A stretch of DNA of 64,000 nt from Hyphomicrobiales bacterium (GCA_002869065.1 PKTR01000002.1:1-64000); one strand, 5' to 3'. Shown: positions 10,025 to 19,229, counted from the stretch's first letter. Notes: generated by a model from the letters alone, not told the origin. Translations and numbers: made by a program.

Positions 10025-11071
10025 TCAACCGATGGCCAGCAGCCGATCGTAGACGGCGAGAATATCGTCGGCCTCGCGCTCGAGCCGGAAGCGCGCGAGC
10101 ATGTCGGCGCGGGCCGCTTTTGCCATTTCGGCGCGCTTTGCCGCATCGCCGAGCAGGTCCGTCATCGCGGCGGCCATCGCCGGGATATCGCCCGGATCGA
10201 CCAGATGGCCGGTTTCCCCCTCGACGACCAGTTCTTCGAAGGCGCCGACGCGGGTCGCGACGACAGGTACGCCACAGGCCATCGCCTCGATCGGGGTGAG
10301 GCCAAAGCCCTCCCAGCGCTGCGGCGCGACAAACAGATCGAGCACCTGATACCACGCGGCCATACGCTCGACCGGCACTTCGGGCTTGAACAGGATGCGC
10401 TCCGCCAAGCCGAACGCGGCGACCTTTTCCTTCAGCTCGCGCTCGAAGGCGAGGTGTTTTTCCGTCGCGCGGCCCATGACGATGCCGGTTGCGCCGGGCT
10501 CGGTCTTCAGCACCTCGATCATCGCGTCGACAAAGGCGTCGGTGCCCTTCTGGTGGCGGATGCGGCCGTAGCAACCGACGAGCAGCCCGTCCGGCAGGCC
10601 CAGTTTGTTGCGCAGCGCGGCGCGGTCGGATGGCGGCGCGAAAGTGTCGGTATCGATGCCGTGCAAGATGACGGTCGGCGGGCGCTCCAGGTAAGACGCG
10701 GTGCGCGAGGAGGTGGCAATCACCGCGTCCATCCGCGCGATCAGCCATTTCGTGTAGCCGGTGTGTTTGCGCTGGCTCGCCGAGGTGAACAGCAGGCGGT
10801 ATTTGCGGCCGAGCAGATAACGGAAGACGAGGCCGAGCAGCATCTCGGTGTTGCGCCGGGCATGCCAGACGCACCAGCGGTCGCGCGGCAGTGTCGCCGC
10901 CCGCCAGAGCGAGATCTGCGGCACGTTATCGGGCAGGCCCGGACCTGTCGCGACGACGCCGCGACCTTTCGCCATCAAAGGCACGAGGCGCACGATAGTC
11001 GAGGTCACCCCGGACAGCCGCCGCTTCAGGTTCGGCGCCACCGCTTCGATCTGGTCGGGATGCAGGGTCAT
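10025..11071 (-). CDS. Family 4 glycosyltransferase (LPS mannosyltransferase-like)
   Basis: This 348-residue GT-B enzyme contains ILHGIDTDTFAPP, the nucleotide-binding CYGRIRHQKGTD, and the E-x7-E motif EGFGLTPIEAMACGVPV. It resembles the alphaproteobacterial LPS core mannosyltransferases of the LpcC type, though specificity cannot be proven by reading. ATG 11071 is preferred to an upstream TTG at 11101 because it has a GAGAGTGGA ribosome site and begins the family-like sequence. It is separated from the SGNH/GSCFA pair by about 170 bases and reads in the same direction as the rest of the cluster. Confidence 0.88.
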   Translation of the reverse strand: MTLHPDQIEAVAPNLKRRLSGVTSTIVRLVPLMAKGRGVVATGPGLPDNVPQISLWRAATLPRDRWCVWHARRNTEMLLGLVFRYLLGRKYRLLFTSASQRKHTGYTKWLIARMDAVIATSSRTASYLERPPTVILHGIDTDTFAPPSDRAALRNKLGLPDGLLVGCYGRIRHQKGTDAFVDAMIEVLKTEPGATGIVMGRATEKHLAFERELKEKVAAFGLAERILFKPEVPVERMAAWYQVLDLFVAPQRWEGFGLTPIEAMACGVPVVATRVGAFEELVVEGETGHLVDPGDIPAMAAAMTDLLGDAAKRAEMAKAARADMLARFRLEREADDILAVYDRLLAIG

Positions 11072-11238
11072 TCCACTCTCGGCGCCACTCTTCGAGCACA
11101 ACTTGGCGCACGGGTGCGCGCGCGCCGCTCACCGACAGGCAATACACCCCACGACAGGCCGGCGCCAGCGTGCTTCAGGTAGTTTCATTTTCAGATGCGC
11201 GCGCGACTCAATGCCAACGTGCGCGGATCGGCGGACGA

Positions 11239-12027
11239 CTAGACGGCACGACGCTGTTGCGGTCGATCGAGGTATTCCGCACAATGATCGGCGATCTTTT
11301 TCATCATTAAGACGCCATATTCTGCATTGGCGTGATGGGTATCCGGCTTATCCGATCCTTTGCGGTTTGCGGTACTGCCATACGAGTCGATCAAAAACCC
11401 GTCTGCGCCGATGGTAGACTTGGGTGACGGGACGAAAGCGACATCGTTCTCGGCACACCATTCGCTCATCAGTTGCTTGCATCGGGCGTCCAACGTGGCA
11501 ACGGTTTCTGCGGGCACGCCTTTTCGGCCCGGCCTTTCTATGCACGGATGAACTCGCCGCGGCAGCGGGCAGGAAACCACGAAGAAATTCAGTCCGACCT
11601 TCTTGGCATTTTCTAAGAATGCGATTGTATGTTCCTGATCTGCCTTGATCATCAGATCAATCAACGCATTCGATACCGGCCGGAAATCCTTCGACGCAAT
11701 GACGGAGGGCGCCGCCGTCTTCCAAAATGGGTTCTTGTACAATCGCGAGGCATGCGTACCCAAAACAAAGCCGTAGAGGGGGTTGCTGTCGAACGCCCTT
11801 TTGCCCGTGAATTTGGTCAGGTTCCGGCGGTACCCTTCAAAGGTGAATACAAGCTCGCCATTCGAAACTTTGCTGAACGATCGCACCTCGTTCCCGCCCC
11901 CACCAAACGGGAAAATAGTCATACTTTCAAATAGCTTATCCGGTTTGTCACTACGGTCACGCAGTTGGTCGAAACCAAGTTTCAGCGCGCCAACATGGGA
12001 GTTGCCGCAAATTAAGATCTCCTTCAT
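11239..12027 (-). CDS. SGNH-hydrolase-like protein paired with GSCFA protein
   Basis: This 262-residue protein starts with ILICGNSHVGALK, where GNSH is a block-I-like motif of SGNH/GDSL esterases with the serine in position. Near the end, DTHHANAEYG supplies a D-x2-H-x-N arrangement like the catalytic Asp-His block. It is therefore likely a hydrolase or acyltransferase acting on glycan esters, although overall family assignment is uncertain. It has no signal peptide or membrane segment. Its ATG overlaps the stop of the GSCFA gene by four bases, so the two are probably made together and may act together. The sequence is less GC-rich than its neighbours, as is common for glycan loci. Confidence 0.65.
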   Translation of the reverse strand: MKEILICGNSHVGALKLGFDQLRDRSDKPDKLFESMTIFPFGGGGNEVRSFSKVSNGELVFTFEGYRRNLTKFTGKRAFDSNPLYGFVLGTHASRLYKNPFWKTAAPSVIASKDFRPVSNALIDLMIKADQEHTIAFLENAKKVGLNFFVVSCPLPRRVHPCIERPGRKGVPAETVATLDARCKQLMSEWCAENDVAFVPSPKSTIGADGFLIDSYGSTANRKGSDKPDTHHANAEYGVLMMKKIADHCAEYLDRPQQRRAV

Positions 12028-13103
12028 CCGAAGACCTCCAGGATCTCATCGTCACACATGACGTCGTCGGCTTTCTTGCTTTTGGCCGCCAAAGCCAGGC
12101 GCTTCGCGTTCGGCCGCCTCGCCCTCCCGCGCGGCTTCTCCTCACCCTTTTCTTCGTGCGACGAGAAGAAAATCTCCATGACGTGGTTCACGCCACGGTC
12201 GTTCACCGAACGCATGTTCGGATTGTAGAACATGCCCCTGAACGGATAGGCCGACACCAATTCGTAGGACGGGAAGTAATCAACGTTGGCATATTTGCGT
12301 TGCAGTTCGCCGCAAACAGCGCGCAGCACCGATTTCGAATAGATCGTGGCCGGCAAAACGTGCTCGCCGGAGGCCGTCGCGGTGAGCGGCACCGGCGATA
12401 CGGTGAAGAGAAATTTGATACCGGGGTTCATAGAGGTCGCAAATGCTATGAACTCTTCAGCGTCCTTGAGGTTTTCCTCGAAACTGAAATTGTGAAAACG
12501 ATGTTTGTCGGCATCGAATTCGCCGGCAATGACACCGGGGCATGAGGGGAAAACAGCACCGTCGGCGATGCACTCCCACCCTTCCGTCAATCCGAAGGTG
12601 AAAACGAACAGATCGGTCTGCTGCAACAGCGTCGCGACGGCGTTGAGATGGTACTTCACATCATCGCGCAGCTCTTTTTCGCTAGCGAAACCGTCGGGTT
12701 CGATGGACGGGCGAAAGGGATCGAAAAACCTCCCCTTTGACATCCAGACGGACTCTTTCGGCGAAAAACGACCGAAAGCCCGTTTGTACATCTGCAGGAG
12801 CTGGCGGACCGAATAGATGTTGCCGTGCCGGGCGCTGTAGAGATCGAACCCGTAGCTCTGCGCGAGACTGGGCGTCAGAAAGGGCGGCGCCGGTTCCACA
12901 TCGTTGAACATGTATCCGCGTCGTTTGAACTGGCGGGCGATGTGCTGCGCAAAACAGCTGCCCGCAGCCGTGATCCGCATTTCCTTCAATATTTTGAATT
13001 TCGGATTGTAGATGCCGTCGATATCGAACGGGGACACATCCGACACGGCTGAGCGCCAAAATCGGTCTTTCGGAAGTCCCGAATACGGATTGGATCCAAC
13101 CAT
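12024..13103 (-). CDS. GSCFA-domain protein
   Basis: This 359-residue protein carries the motif AAGSCFAQHI at about residues 47-56, which names the GSCFA family, a GDSL/SGNH-like fold found in polysaccharide loci. Further family features are FTFGLTEGWE and FTVSPVPLTAT in the middle. The last 40 residues are Lys/Arg-rich and look disordered. It is the first gene of the minus-strand glycan run and is translationally coupled to the SGNH-like gene. Family members are thought to modify glycans with acyl groups, but no reaction is firmly established, so the role here is inferred. Confidence 0.82.
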   Translation of the reverse strand: MVGSNPYSGLPKDRFWRSAVSDVSPFDIDGIYNPKFKILKEMRITAAGSCFAQHIARQFKRRGYMFNDVEPAPPFLTPSLAQSYGFDLYSARHGNIYSVRQLLQMYKRAFGRFSPKESVWMSKGRFFDPFRPSIEPDGFASEKELRDDVKYHLNAVATLLQQTDLFVFTFGLTEGWECIADGAVFPSCPGVIAGEFDADKHRFHNFSFEENLKDAEEFIAFATSMNPGIKFLFTVSPVPLTATASGEHVLPATIYSKSVLRAVCGELQRKYANVDYFPSYELVSAYPFRGMFYNPNMRSVNDRGVNHVMEIFFSSHEEKGEEKPRGRARRPNAKRLALAAKSKKADDVMCDDEILEVFG

Positions 13104-13312
13104 TGCACCCTACGCCCCACTACATTCCCGTTTTCGTTGTATTTTGTTTATCGACTCTGAGAATGTATATCAATATGTCAAAGTTGCAGGATTGCCACAC
13201 CACTCCCTTTTCGGGGGCTACCGTCTCCTTGAGATTGCTCTGTCGATTTCATCATGACGTTCGAGGGATCTGTGTGGCAGATCCGAAAGACAATGGAAAA
13301 AGGCCAGACAAC

Positions 13313-14371
13313 ATGCGAATTGCCTTTCCGCTGGCGCGCCGCGCCTTGGGAATATTTGCGCAGTTTTTCGCGGGTAACGCAGGAAAACTAGCGGTAGCAG
13401 GTGCCCTGCTGCTTCTGACGACTATTCCGTCTTCGCGCGCTGAAACTGTCGCCGGATACGACATCATTGTCGTTGCCGGGCAGTCGAACGCGGCGGGCGC
13501 CGGCATCCCCGATCGGAATGCACAGCCGCACGGCGGTCAGTTTGATGACCGGATCATGCAGGTCGGCCGTTTCGGCAGAAAAAACCACCAGGTCATCCCC
13601 GTTCCGGACGTATCTGAAGTTCAGCCCGGCGACGGACTGGAACATTGGGGCAAGCCCAGACGGAGTAGAACCAGAACGGGTTTTTCACGCGCATTTGCCG
13701 AGCACTACGCCGCGAGCGTTTTGCACGCGGACCGACAGGTCCTGATCGTACCCGCGGCGCGCGGCAGCACGTCGATTTCGGAGTGGATCGGCGATCCGGA
13801 TTTCGTACCAAGAAAGCGCGCCGCAGCACCGCTGTATCGCGACATGATCGAGCGCGTCCGGACAGCCCTGCAACAGCCCGGCGACAACCGGGTCGTCGCG
13901 TTTCTGTGGCACCAGGGCGAAGCGGATATCAACCGGACGAGGCGCGGCGATCCGGCGATGGACGCGGCGCGTTACGAACGCGCGCTGCGCGGCCTACTGA
14001 GCGGTGTCCAGCGCGACATCCCCGGGACCTATCCCATTGTGCTTGGCAAATACACTCCGGACTGGCTTGCCAACAATTCCGCCGGCTTGAGAACCAAACG
14101 GCAATTCGAACGCGTGCTCGAAGCGATTGCAGCCGACAGCGGCCGGATCGGGCTCGTGGCCACCGCGGGCCTCCAGTCAAACTACGGGGCGGGCCTGACC
14201 GACAGGCGGGGTCAGCAAGTTCACTTCTCGGGGCCGGCGGCGGCCGAACTCGGCGGCCGATATTTCACGGTCTGGGCCTGCATTCTGGCGGCCCACGGCA
14301 TCGCGCAGCAACTCGCTTCGCCGTCTTGCCCTAGCCTGGTCATCGGAAAGACGTGGGCGCAACCCAATTGA
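13313..14371 (+). CDS. Secreted sialate-O-acetylesterase-like carbohydrate esterase
   Basis: This 352-residue exported enzyme begins with a signal peptide (basic start, hydrophobic core near residues 22-40, cleavage likely after SSRA). The mature part has the SGNH block I IVVAGQSNAAGAG with the nucleophilic serine and the block FLWHQGEADIN, both typical of the DUF303/sialate O-acetylesterase group. It should remove acetyl or similar esters from a glycan in the periplasm or outside. ATG 13313 is chosen because the signal peptide begins there and AAAGG lies upstream; a longer frame reaches 13103. It is transcribed divergently from the GSCFA gene, so one side of the cluster may add what the other removes. 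Confidence 0.85.
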   Translation: MRIAFPLARRALGIFAQFFAGNAGKLAVAGALLLLTTIPSSRAETVAGYDIIVVAGQSNAAGAGIPDRNAQPHGGQFDDRIMQVGRFGRKNHQVIPVPDVSEVQPGDGLEHWGKPRRSRTRTGFSRAFAEHYAASVLHADRQVLIVPAARGSTSISEWIGDPDFVPRKRAAAPLYRDMIERVRTALQQPGDNRVVAFLWHQGEADINRTRRGDPAMDAARYERALRGLLSGVQRDIPGTYPIVLGKYTPDWLANNSAGLRTKRQFERVLEAIAADSGRIGLVATAGLQSNYGAGLTDRRGQQVHFSGPAAAELGGRYFTVWACILAAHGIAQQLASPSCPSLVIGKTWAQPN

Positions 14372-14433
14372 CGAGCGCTCTGACAAGTCGGGGCGAAACC
14401 TGAACGGTGGGTGGCTGAACATCGCCGACCGCA

Positions 14434-14976
14434 CTACTCCGCCCTGCCCTCGCCGAGGGTCTCGAACACCGGTTCGAGTTTCTCTGCAATGCCGGCGGCC
14501 AGAGCTGCGGTGATCTTTTTCGCCGGGCCGGCGCCGATGCCGGAATCCTCCCAGATCACCAGCCGTCCGGTGCGTCCGGAGGCGCCCGCGTCGTCGATCC
14601 GCTGGTAGAGCGAACACCACACGACAACGCTGTTCGGCCGGCCGGTGGCGCGGATATAGAAGGTCAGGTGAACCGGATTGGCATAGCCCGCATCGGCCGG
14701 TAGCTTGAGGTATTCGTCGGTGCCGAAGCCCCATTCGGTGCGGCCGAGATGGCTGTGCGCCAGACCATTCACCTCAGCCAGCTTCGCGACCGAGCGGGCG
14801 AGCTTGTCGCACATCGCATTGGCCGACTTGATACGCACGAAACTGACGCATTGGGTCACGACCGCGTCGAAGCCCGCCGCCCGCTCGGGCGTGAGGATAC
14901 GCTCCTGCGCGGCTGCGGTGCCGGCAAGTCCGGACAACACAAAAGCGATCAACCCGGCACGCAGAGCTCGTTTCAT
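14434..14976 (-). CDS. Hypothetical secreted protein
   Basis: This 180-residue protein starts with a clear signal peptide (MKRALRAG, a hydrophobic stretch, then AAA before QERIL). The mature part contains three cysteines (CVSF, MCDK, WCSLY), of which two could form a disulphide. No family was recognised. It is convergent with the carbohydrate esterase, ending 62 bases from it, and stands alone. A periplasmic location is inferred from the signal peptide; function unknown. Confidence 0.75.
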   Translation of the reverse strand: MKRALRAGLIAFVLSGLAGTAAAQERILTPERAAGFDAVVTQCVSFVRIKSANAMCDKLARSVAKLAEVNGLAHSHLGRTEWGFGTDEYLKLPADAGYANPVHLTFYIRATGRPNSVVVWCSLYQRIDDAGASGRTGRLVIWEDSGIGAGPAKKITAALAAGIAEKLEPVFETLGEGRAE

Positions 14977-15086
14977 CGGTCATTCCCCTCCTTGGCATCG
15001 AAACCTTGAGGGGATGATAGCCGAAGCGCGTTTGTCAGCGAACAGCGAGCGGCGCGAGCCGTGTCGGTTGCCTTAAGGGCGTCGCC

Positions 15087-15365
15087 TCAGGAGGCCCTTT
15101 CCGATGCCCAGGCAACCATTGCGAACTTGATGGTTGCCAGGGCTGCCAGCACCAGCATCACACCGTAAAGCGAGATGGTGACCATTGCTCCAAGATGGAA
15201 AACGCCGGTCACTGCCCAGGAGATAGCGGCGGCGGTCGCAACCGATTCCGAAGCGACCATCAGAATGGCCGAAACCAACGCAATCAGAGCAGCGAGACCG
15301 ATTTTCTTTGCAGGGAGTACCGGCTTTTCAGGCGAATCCGGCGAAACCGATTCCAATGACGACAT
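15087..15365 (-). CDS. Small two-helix membrane protein, unknown function
   Basis: From ATG 15365 the frame gives 92 residues. After a short polar N-terminus come two or three hydrophobic stretches (about 22-38, 42-62 and 65-86) with a short charged tail. The longer open frame to 15848 reads into antisense of cytochrome b561 and is not used. No family recognised. It lies between a secreted protein and cytochrome b561 on the same strand, but with gaps that do not suggest tight coupling. Confidence 0.6.
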   Translation of the reverse strand: MSSLESVSPDSPEKPVLPAKKIGLAALIALVSAILMVASESVATAAAISWAVTGVFHLGAMVTISLYGVMLVLAALATIKFAMVAWASERAS

Positions 15366-15553
15366 GCGCCACCATGTTTCCAAAACCGCTACCGTGCGTG
15401 GAGCGGAACGAAGGAAAAATGTGGTGGCCGAAATGGCCCAACAAGAGCCGGTACAAAAATAATTTTCGCCGCATTCCCTGCGGCGGCGGCGGGCCGGGTT
15501 CGGGGGAGCCGGGCCGGTGAACGACGCCGGCCCTTTCGCCCCGCGACGCAAGC

Positions 15554-16045
15554 CTACGTGGCCGGCTTGAACATGCGCATCAGAACGTCGGTCTTGAGCA
15601 CCAGCCAATGGACGAACGCGCCGCCGACATGCAGGCCAACGAGGGCCAGCAGCAGGGTCTTGAGCACGCCATGGGCCGAGGCTGCCGCCCCCACACCACC
15701 GAACCAGGCAGCACCGCCGGAGACGACGAGGAGAAGAACGACCGCATAGAAAGCCCAGTGGACCGCATGGGCGAGCCATTTCAACGCCGGGGTTTCTTCC
15801 TGCGGGAGAGCGGGGACACCGCGCCGGAAGCGCAGCACGAAACGCCACAGCATGAAGGCGCCGATCGCGATGCCGCCAAAGACGTGGGCGGCGACCAGCG
15901 GATTGAACGGGACCGCAGCGCTGGACACGAATGCATGCCAGGCAGCGGAGATGGCGTCATGGAAAACGAACTGGGCGGCGATCATGATCGCCACGAGCCA
16001 GTGGAGAATGATCTGGGTGCGGGAATAACCGGCGGGAGATGCCAT
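15554..16045 (-). CDS. Cytochrome b561 family protein
   Basis: This 163-residue inner-membrane protein has four hydrophobic helices and histidines placed as haem b ligands: TQIILHW (His15), VAAHVFGG in helix 2, WLAHAVHW at the start of helix 3 and GLHVGGAFVHW in helix 4. Members of the family pass electrons from quinol or reduced haem to periplasmic acceptors. Length is near the family norm of about 180. It is followed on the same strand by the small membrane protein and preceded by an EF-hand protein gene; a shared terminator-like hairpin separates it from the latter. The partner is unknown. Confidence 0.88.
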   Translation of the reverse strand: MASPAGYSRTQIILHWLVAIMIAAQFVFHDAISAAWHAFVSSAAVPFNPLVAAHVFGGIAIGAFMLWRFVLRFRRGVPALPQEETPALKWLAHAVHWAFYAVVLLLVVSGGAAWFGGVGAAASAHGVLKTLLLALVGLHVGGAFVHWLVLKTDVLMRMFKPAT

Positions 16046-16096
16046 GGCGTGTCCTTACGGGGCGGATTTGTCTGGAAAGTTCGGGAAAAGGAGAAA

Positions 16097-16121
16097 GGGG
16101 CACAGGTCGTGCCTGTGCCCC
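16097..16121 (-). terminator. Intrinsic terminator after the EF-hand gene
   Basis: A perfect 10-bp stem (GGGGCACAGG with its complement) around a 5-nt loop is followed on the minus strand by a T/C-rich run. It begins 14 bases after the EF-hand gene stop, so it should end that transcript before cytochrome b561. Confidence 0.75.
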
Positions 16122-16134
16122 CTTGTCGGCCGCG

Positions 16135-16704
16135 TTAGTTGTTCGGGGCCTGCTGGGGTGCCGGCTGCGGAGCCTGCCAGTAACCCTTCCGCATCTGCGC
16201 GAAGCGGGACATCATCTGGCCGGCAATGCGCATCTCGTCGGCGGAGACCTGACCGTCGCCATCGGCGTCGAGCATGCGGAACGGACGCTCGGCCATCTTT
16301 CTGGTCATCTCGGCGTGCAGCGCCTCGAACTCGGTCTGCGAAAGACCGCCGCTCTTGTCGGTATCGTATTTGGCCTGCAGGGCCGCGACGCCCTTCGTGA
16401 CTTCGTCCGGCGAGACGGTACCGTCCTTGTTTTCGTCGAAGGTCTGGAAGATCGGGTTGTTCATCGGACCGCGCATGCCGCCCGGGCCGAAACCACGGCC
16501 GTGACCGCGCATGTACTGACCCTTCATGCCGCGCGGGCCGCCCTGCCACATGCCGGGACCGCCATACTGGCCCTGCTGGCTCCAGCCGCCGCGCGGGCCG
16601 CAATCGCCCTTCCACCAGCCGCCGGCGACCGCCGGAACTGCGAGAGCGGTACCGACCACGGTCACGGTGGCCAGGCTGAGGGCTGCAATCGTTGTGCGTT
16701 TCAT
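16135..16704 (-). CDS. Secreted EF-hand calcium-binding protein
   Basis: This 189-residue protein has a signal peptide (MKRTTIAAL to about AVAGG) and then a Gly/Trp/Gln-rich segment. Three EF-hand loops follow: DENKDGTVSPDE, DTDKSGGLSQTE and DADGDGQVSADE. All have Asp or Glu at positions 1, 3, 5 and 12, so calcium binding is expected, with a further polar Q/P-rich tail. ATG 16704 is chosen because AGGTGATG lies upstream and the signal peptide starts there. It is transcribed away from an OmpR-type two-component system, an arrangement that often means the regulator controls the divergent gene. Confidence 0.87.
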   Translation of the reverse strand: MKRTTIAALSLATVTVVGTALAVPAVAGGWWKGDCGPRGGWSQQGQYGGPGMWQGGPRGMKGQYMRGHGRGFGPGGMRGPMNNPIFQTFDENKDGTVSPDEVTKGVAALQAKYDTDKSGGLSQTEFEALHAEMTRKMAERPFRMLDADGDGQVSADEMRIAGQMMSRFAQMRKGYWQAPQPAPQQAPNN

Positions 16705-16873
16705 AACATCACCTCGTGTGTTTGCGTTGCGATGCATGAAAACTGGGGGTCGTTTGTCGCAGAAGGATGCCAGCGCGAGCGAGAATTGTATCAGTCTGTC
16801 GCAAAGCGCGGCTTTGTTACCGACAGTGACAGCATTCTTTCTGACGCCTCGCGAAGCTCGCTATAGTGGCGCC

Positions 16874-17608
16874 ATGAGCGAACAGACCCATACCCCGCAT
16901 ATCCTTGTCGTCGACGACCATCGCGAGATCCGCGATGCGGTTTCGCGTTATCTGGAAAAGAACGGCTTGCGCGCGACGACAGCGCGCGACGCGAAGGAAA
17001 TGGACGCCTGCCTGAAGGCGGGGCGCTACGACCTCATCGTGCTCGACGTGATGATGCCGGGCGAGGACGGCCTGTCGGTCGCGCGGCGGCTGTCGGACAA
17101 GGGCGGCCCGCCGATCCTGATGCTGAGCGCGCTCGGCGAGGAAACCGACCGGGTCGTCGGGCTGGAAATCGGTGCCGACGACTATCTCGCCAAGCCGTTC
17201 AGCCCGCGCGAGCTGCTCGCCCGCATCAAGTCGATCCTGCGCCGGCTGGAAAAGGCGGAACCCTTCGCCGGTGAGCTGACCGGGCAGCGCTATGAATTCG
17301 CCGGCTGGGTGCTCGACACCGACCGGCGGATCCTCATGCGCGGCGGCGACGAGGAAGAGGTCCGGCTGACGACGGCGGAGTTCAAGCTGCTTGTGGTGTT
17401 CCTCGAGCGACCGCGGGTGGTGCTGTCGCGCGAACAGCTTCTCGATCTGACGAGCGGGCGCAGCGCCACCGTGTTCGACCGGACCATCGACAATCAGGTC
17501 AGCCGGCTGAGGCGCAAGATCGAAGCCAATCCGGCACAGCCTGAAATAATCACCACGGTGCGGGCGGGCGGCTATTCGCTGGTCGCCGATGTGCGGAGCC
17601 TGTCATGA
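16874..17608 (+). CDS. OmpR-family response regulator
   Basis: This 244-residue regulator has a receiver domain (ILVVDDH acidic pocket, phospho-Asp in LIVLDVMMPG, Lys in LAKPFSP) and a C-terminal winged helix (LTTAEFKLL, RTIDNQVSRLRRKI, TTVRAGGY). It would bind DNA as a phosphorylated dimer. ATG 16874 sits only seven bases after a TATAGT hexamer, so the message could be leaderless; no ribosome site is evident. Its stop overlaps the start of the sensor kinase by four bases. The divergent EF-hand gene is the obvious candidate target. Confidence 0.92.
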   Translation: MSEQTHTPHILVVDDHREIRDAVSRYLEKNGLRATTARDAKEMDACLKAGRYDLIVLDVMMPGEDGLSVARRLSDKGGPPILMLSALGEETDRVVGLEIGADDYLAKPFSPRELLARIKSILRRLEKAEPFAGELTGQRYEFAGWVLDTDRRILMRGGDEEEVRLTTAEFKLLVVFLERPRVVLSREQLLDLTSGRSATVFDRTIDNQVSRLRRKIEANPAQPEIITTVRAGGYSLVADVRSLS

Positions 17609-19065
17609 TGCGCCTCGTTCCGCGCAGCCTGCTCGGCCAGCTCGTGCTGTTGATCCTCTTTGCCCTCGTCGCCGCGCAGGTGGTCAGCTTCTGGCTGCTG
17701 ACCGACGAGCGAAGCAACGCGGTGCGGCGCGCGCTTGTCTTCGAGGCAGCCGACCGGGTTGCGAGCGTCGCGCGTCTGCTCGACGGCGCCGAGGGCGACA
17801 CCCGTACCACCATCCTAGACGCCGCGACCTCGCCGTCGGCCCGCTTCTCGCTCGACAAAGAGGCGTCAATTCCCGCGTCCGAGGGCTCGTCAGAGGAAAT
17901 CGTCGCCCGGCTCGGAGCCTTGCTGCCGGAAGAACAGCGCAAGGATCTGCGGGCGCGGCTGGAACCCGTTCCGCTGCCCTGGCGCGAACGGGGATGGCGG
18001 TGGCGCAACTCAGAGCGTCACGGCAAAGATCGCTTCGGCGAGCGGCACCGCGGCGACGAGCGACGGGGGCCACCGCCGTGGGCTCGCAACCGCATGGCGG
18101 CGCCCGGCGTTCCCCCGATGCATCTGCGCGTCGCCGTGCTGCTTTCCGGCGGCGAATGGCTGAACATGGAAATGCGGCTTCGCCGGCCTGACTTCCAGCG
18201 GCCATCGATGTTCTTCACCACGCTGCTCCTGACGGTCGGCGGGCTGATCATTGCGCTCTGGTTCGGGCTGCGCCGCATAACCGGACCGTTGCAGCGGCTC
18301 TCGGTTGCCGCCGACCACCTTGGCCGCGGCGAAGAAATTCCTCCCCTGCCGACGACGGGGCCGCGCGAGGTGCAGGCGCTTTCCAAGGCCTTTTCCGACA
18401 TGCAGGAGCGCCTCACGCGCATGCTCTCCGACCGCACACGGATGCTCGCCGCGCTCGGCCACGATCTGCGCTCGCCGATCACCGCGCTGCGCCTGCGCGC
18501 CGAGATGGTCGACGACGAGGAGACCCACACCCGCATGGTGACGATCCTCGACGAGATGCAGGAAATGGTCGAATCCACCCTCGCCTATGCGCGCGGCATT
18601 TCTGAGGACGAGGCGACGGAAACCGTCGATCTAACGGCGCTGGTCACCGAGCTTGCCGCCGAAGTCTCCGAAACGGGCCCCGAGATCGCAGCCGAGCCGC
18701 CCCTGCCTGCACTTTCGACGCGTCTGCGCCGCACCTCGATCCGCCGTGCCCTGCGCAACGTGTTAGAAAACGCCCAGCGCTATGGCGGCGGCGCCTCTGT
18801 CCACGTCTTAAATGAGGGCGCGCAGGCGCGCATCGTCGTTGCCGACAATGGCCCCGGCATAGCGCCGGACGCCCTTGAGCGCGTCTTCGATCCGTTCGTA
18901 CGGCTGGAGGAATCCCGCTCGCGCGACACCGGCGGCACCGGCCTGGGGCTTTCGATCGCCCGCACCATCCTGCGCGCCCATGGCGGCGACATCACGCTCG
19001 CCAACCGGGCGGAAGGCGGGCTTGAGGCGGTCATCACCCTGCCGCTCGCGGGGGATGATGCCTAG
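17605..19065 (+). CDS. Sensor histidine kinase (EnvZ-like) partner of the OmpR-type regulator
   Basis: This 486-residue inner-membrane kinase has one membrane helix at residues 8-31, a periplasmic sensor of about 170 residues, a second helix near 204-223 and a HAMP linker. The dimerisation domain follows with His286 in GHDLRSPIT. The ATP-binding domain has the N box (VLENAQRYGG), G1 (DNGPGIAP), F (DPFVRLEES) and G2 (GGTGLGLS). The periplasmic part contains a striking Arg/His/Trp-rich stretch near residues 130-170 that could bind metal or anionic ligands. It is translationally coupled to the regulator. The signal is unknown. Confidence 0.92.
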   Translation: MMRLVPRSLLGQLVLLILFALVAAQVVSFWLLTDERSNAVRRALVFEAADRVASVARLLDGAEGDTRTTILDAATSPSARFSLDKEASIPASEGSSEEIVARLGALLPEEQRKDLRARLEPVPLPWRERGWRWRNSERHGKDRFGERHRGDERRGPPPWARNRMAAPGVPPMHLRVAVLLSGGEWLNMEMRLRRPDFQRPSMFFTTLLLTVGGLIIALWFGLRRITGPLQRLSVAADHLGRGEEIPPLPTTGPREVQALSKAFSDMQERLTRMLSDRTRMLAALGHDLRSPITALRLRAEMVDDEETHTRMVTILDEMQEMVESTLAYARGISEDEATETVDLTALVTELAAEVSETGPEIAAEPPLPALSTRLRRTSIRRALRNVLENAQRYGGGASVHVLNEGAQARIVVADNGPGIAPDALERVFDPFVRLEESRSRDTGGTGLGLSIARTILRAHGGDITLANRAEGGLEAVITLPLAGDDA

Positions 19066-19229
19066 CGGCACGGCAAAAGGGCCTGCACCAGCTTTTCGGC
19101 GTCACTCGCAAGCAGATCAAATGTTGCATTGCGAAACGCGTCGGTAGAATACGCGTCCGTCGGCAAGCTTTGCGTTCAACACCAAATCAGATAGGTATTT
19201 GAAAAACCGGTTCGCAGGGCAGTTGTGCA

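Noticed and set aside
15480-15550. GC-rich hairpin after cytochrome b561
   Set aside because: A stem can be drawn but there is no T-run, and the sequence is so GC-rich that chance stems are expected.
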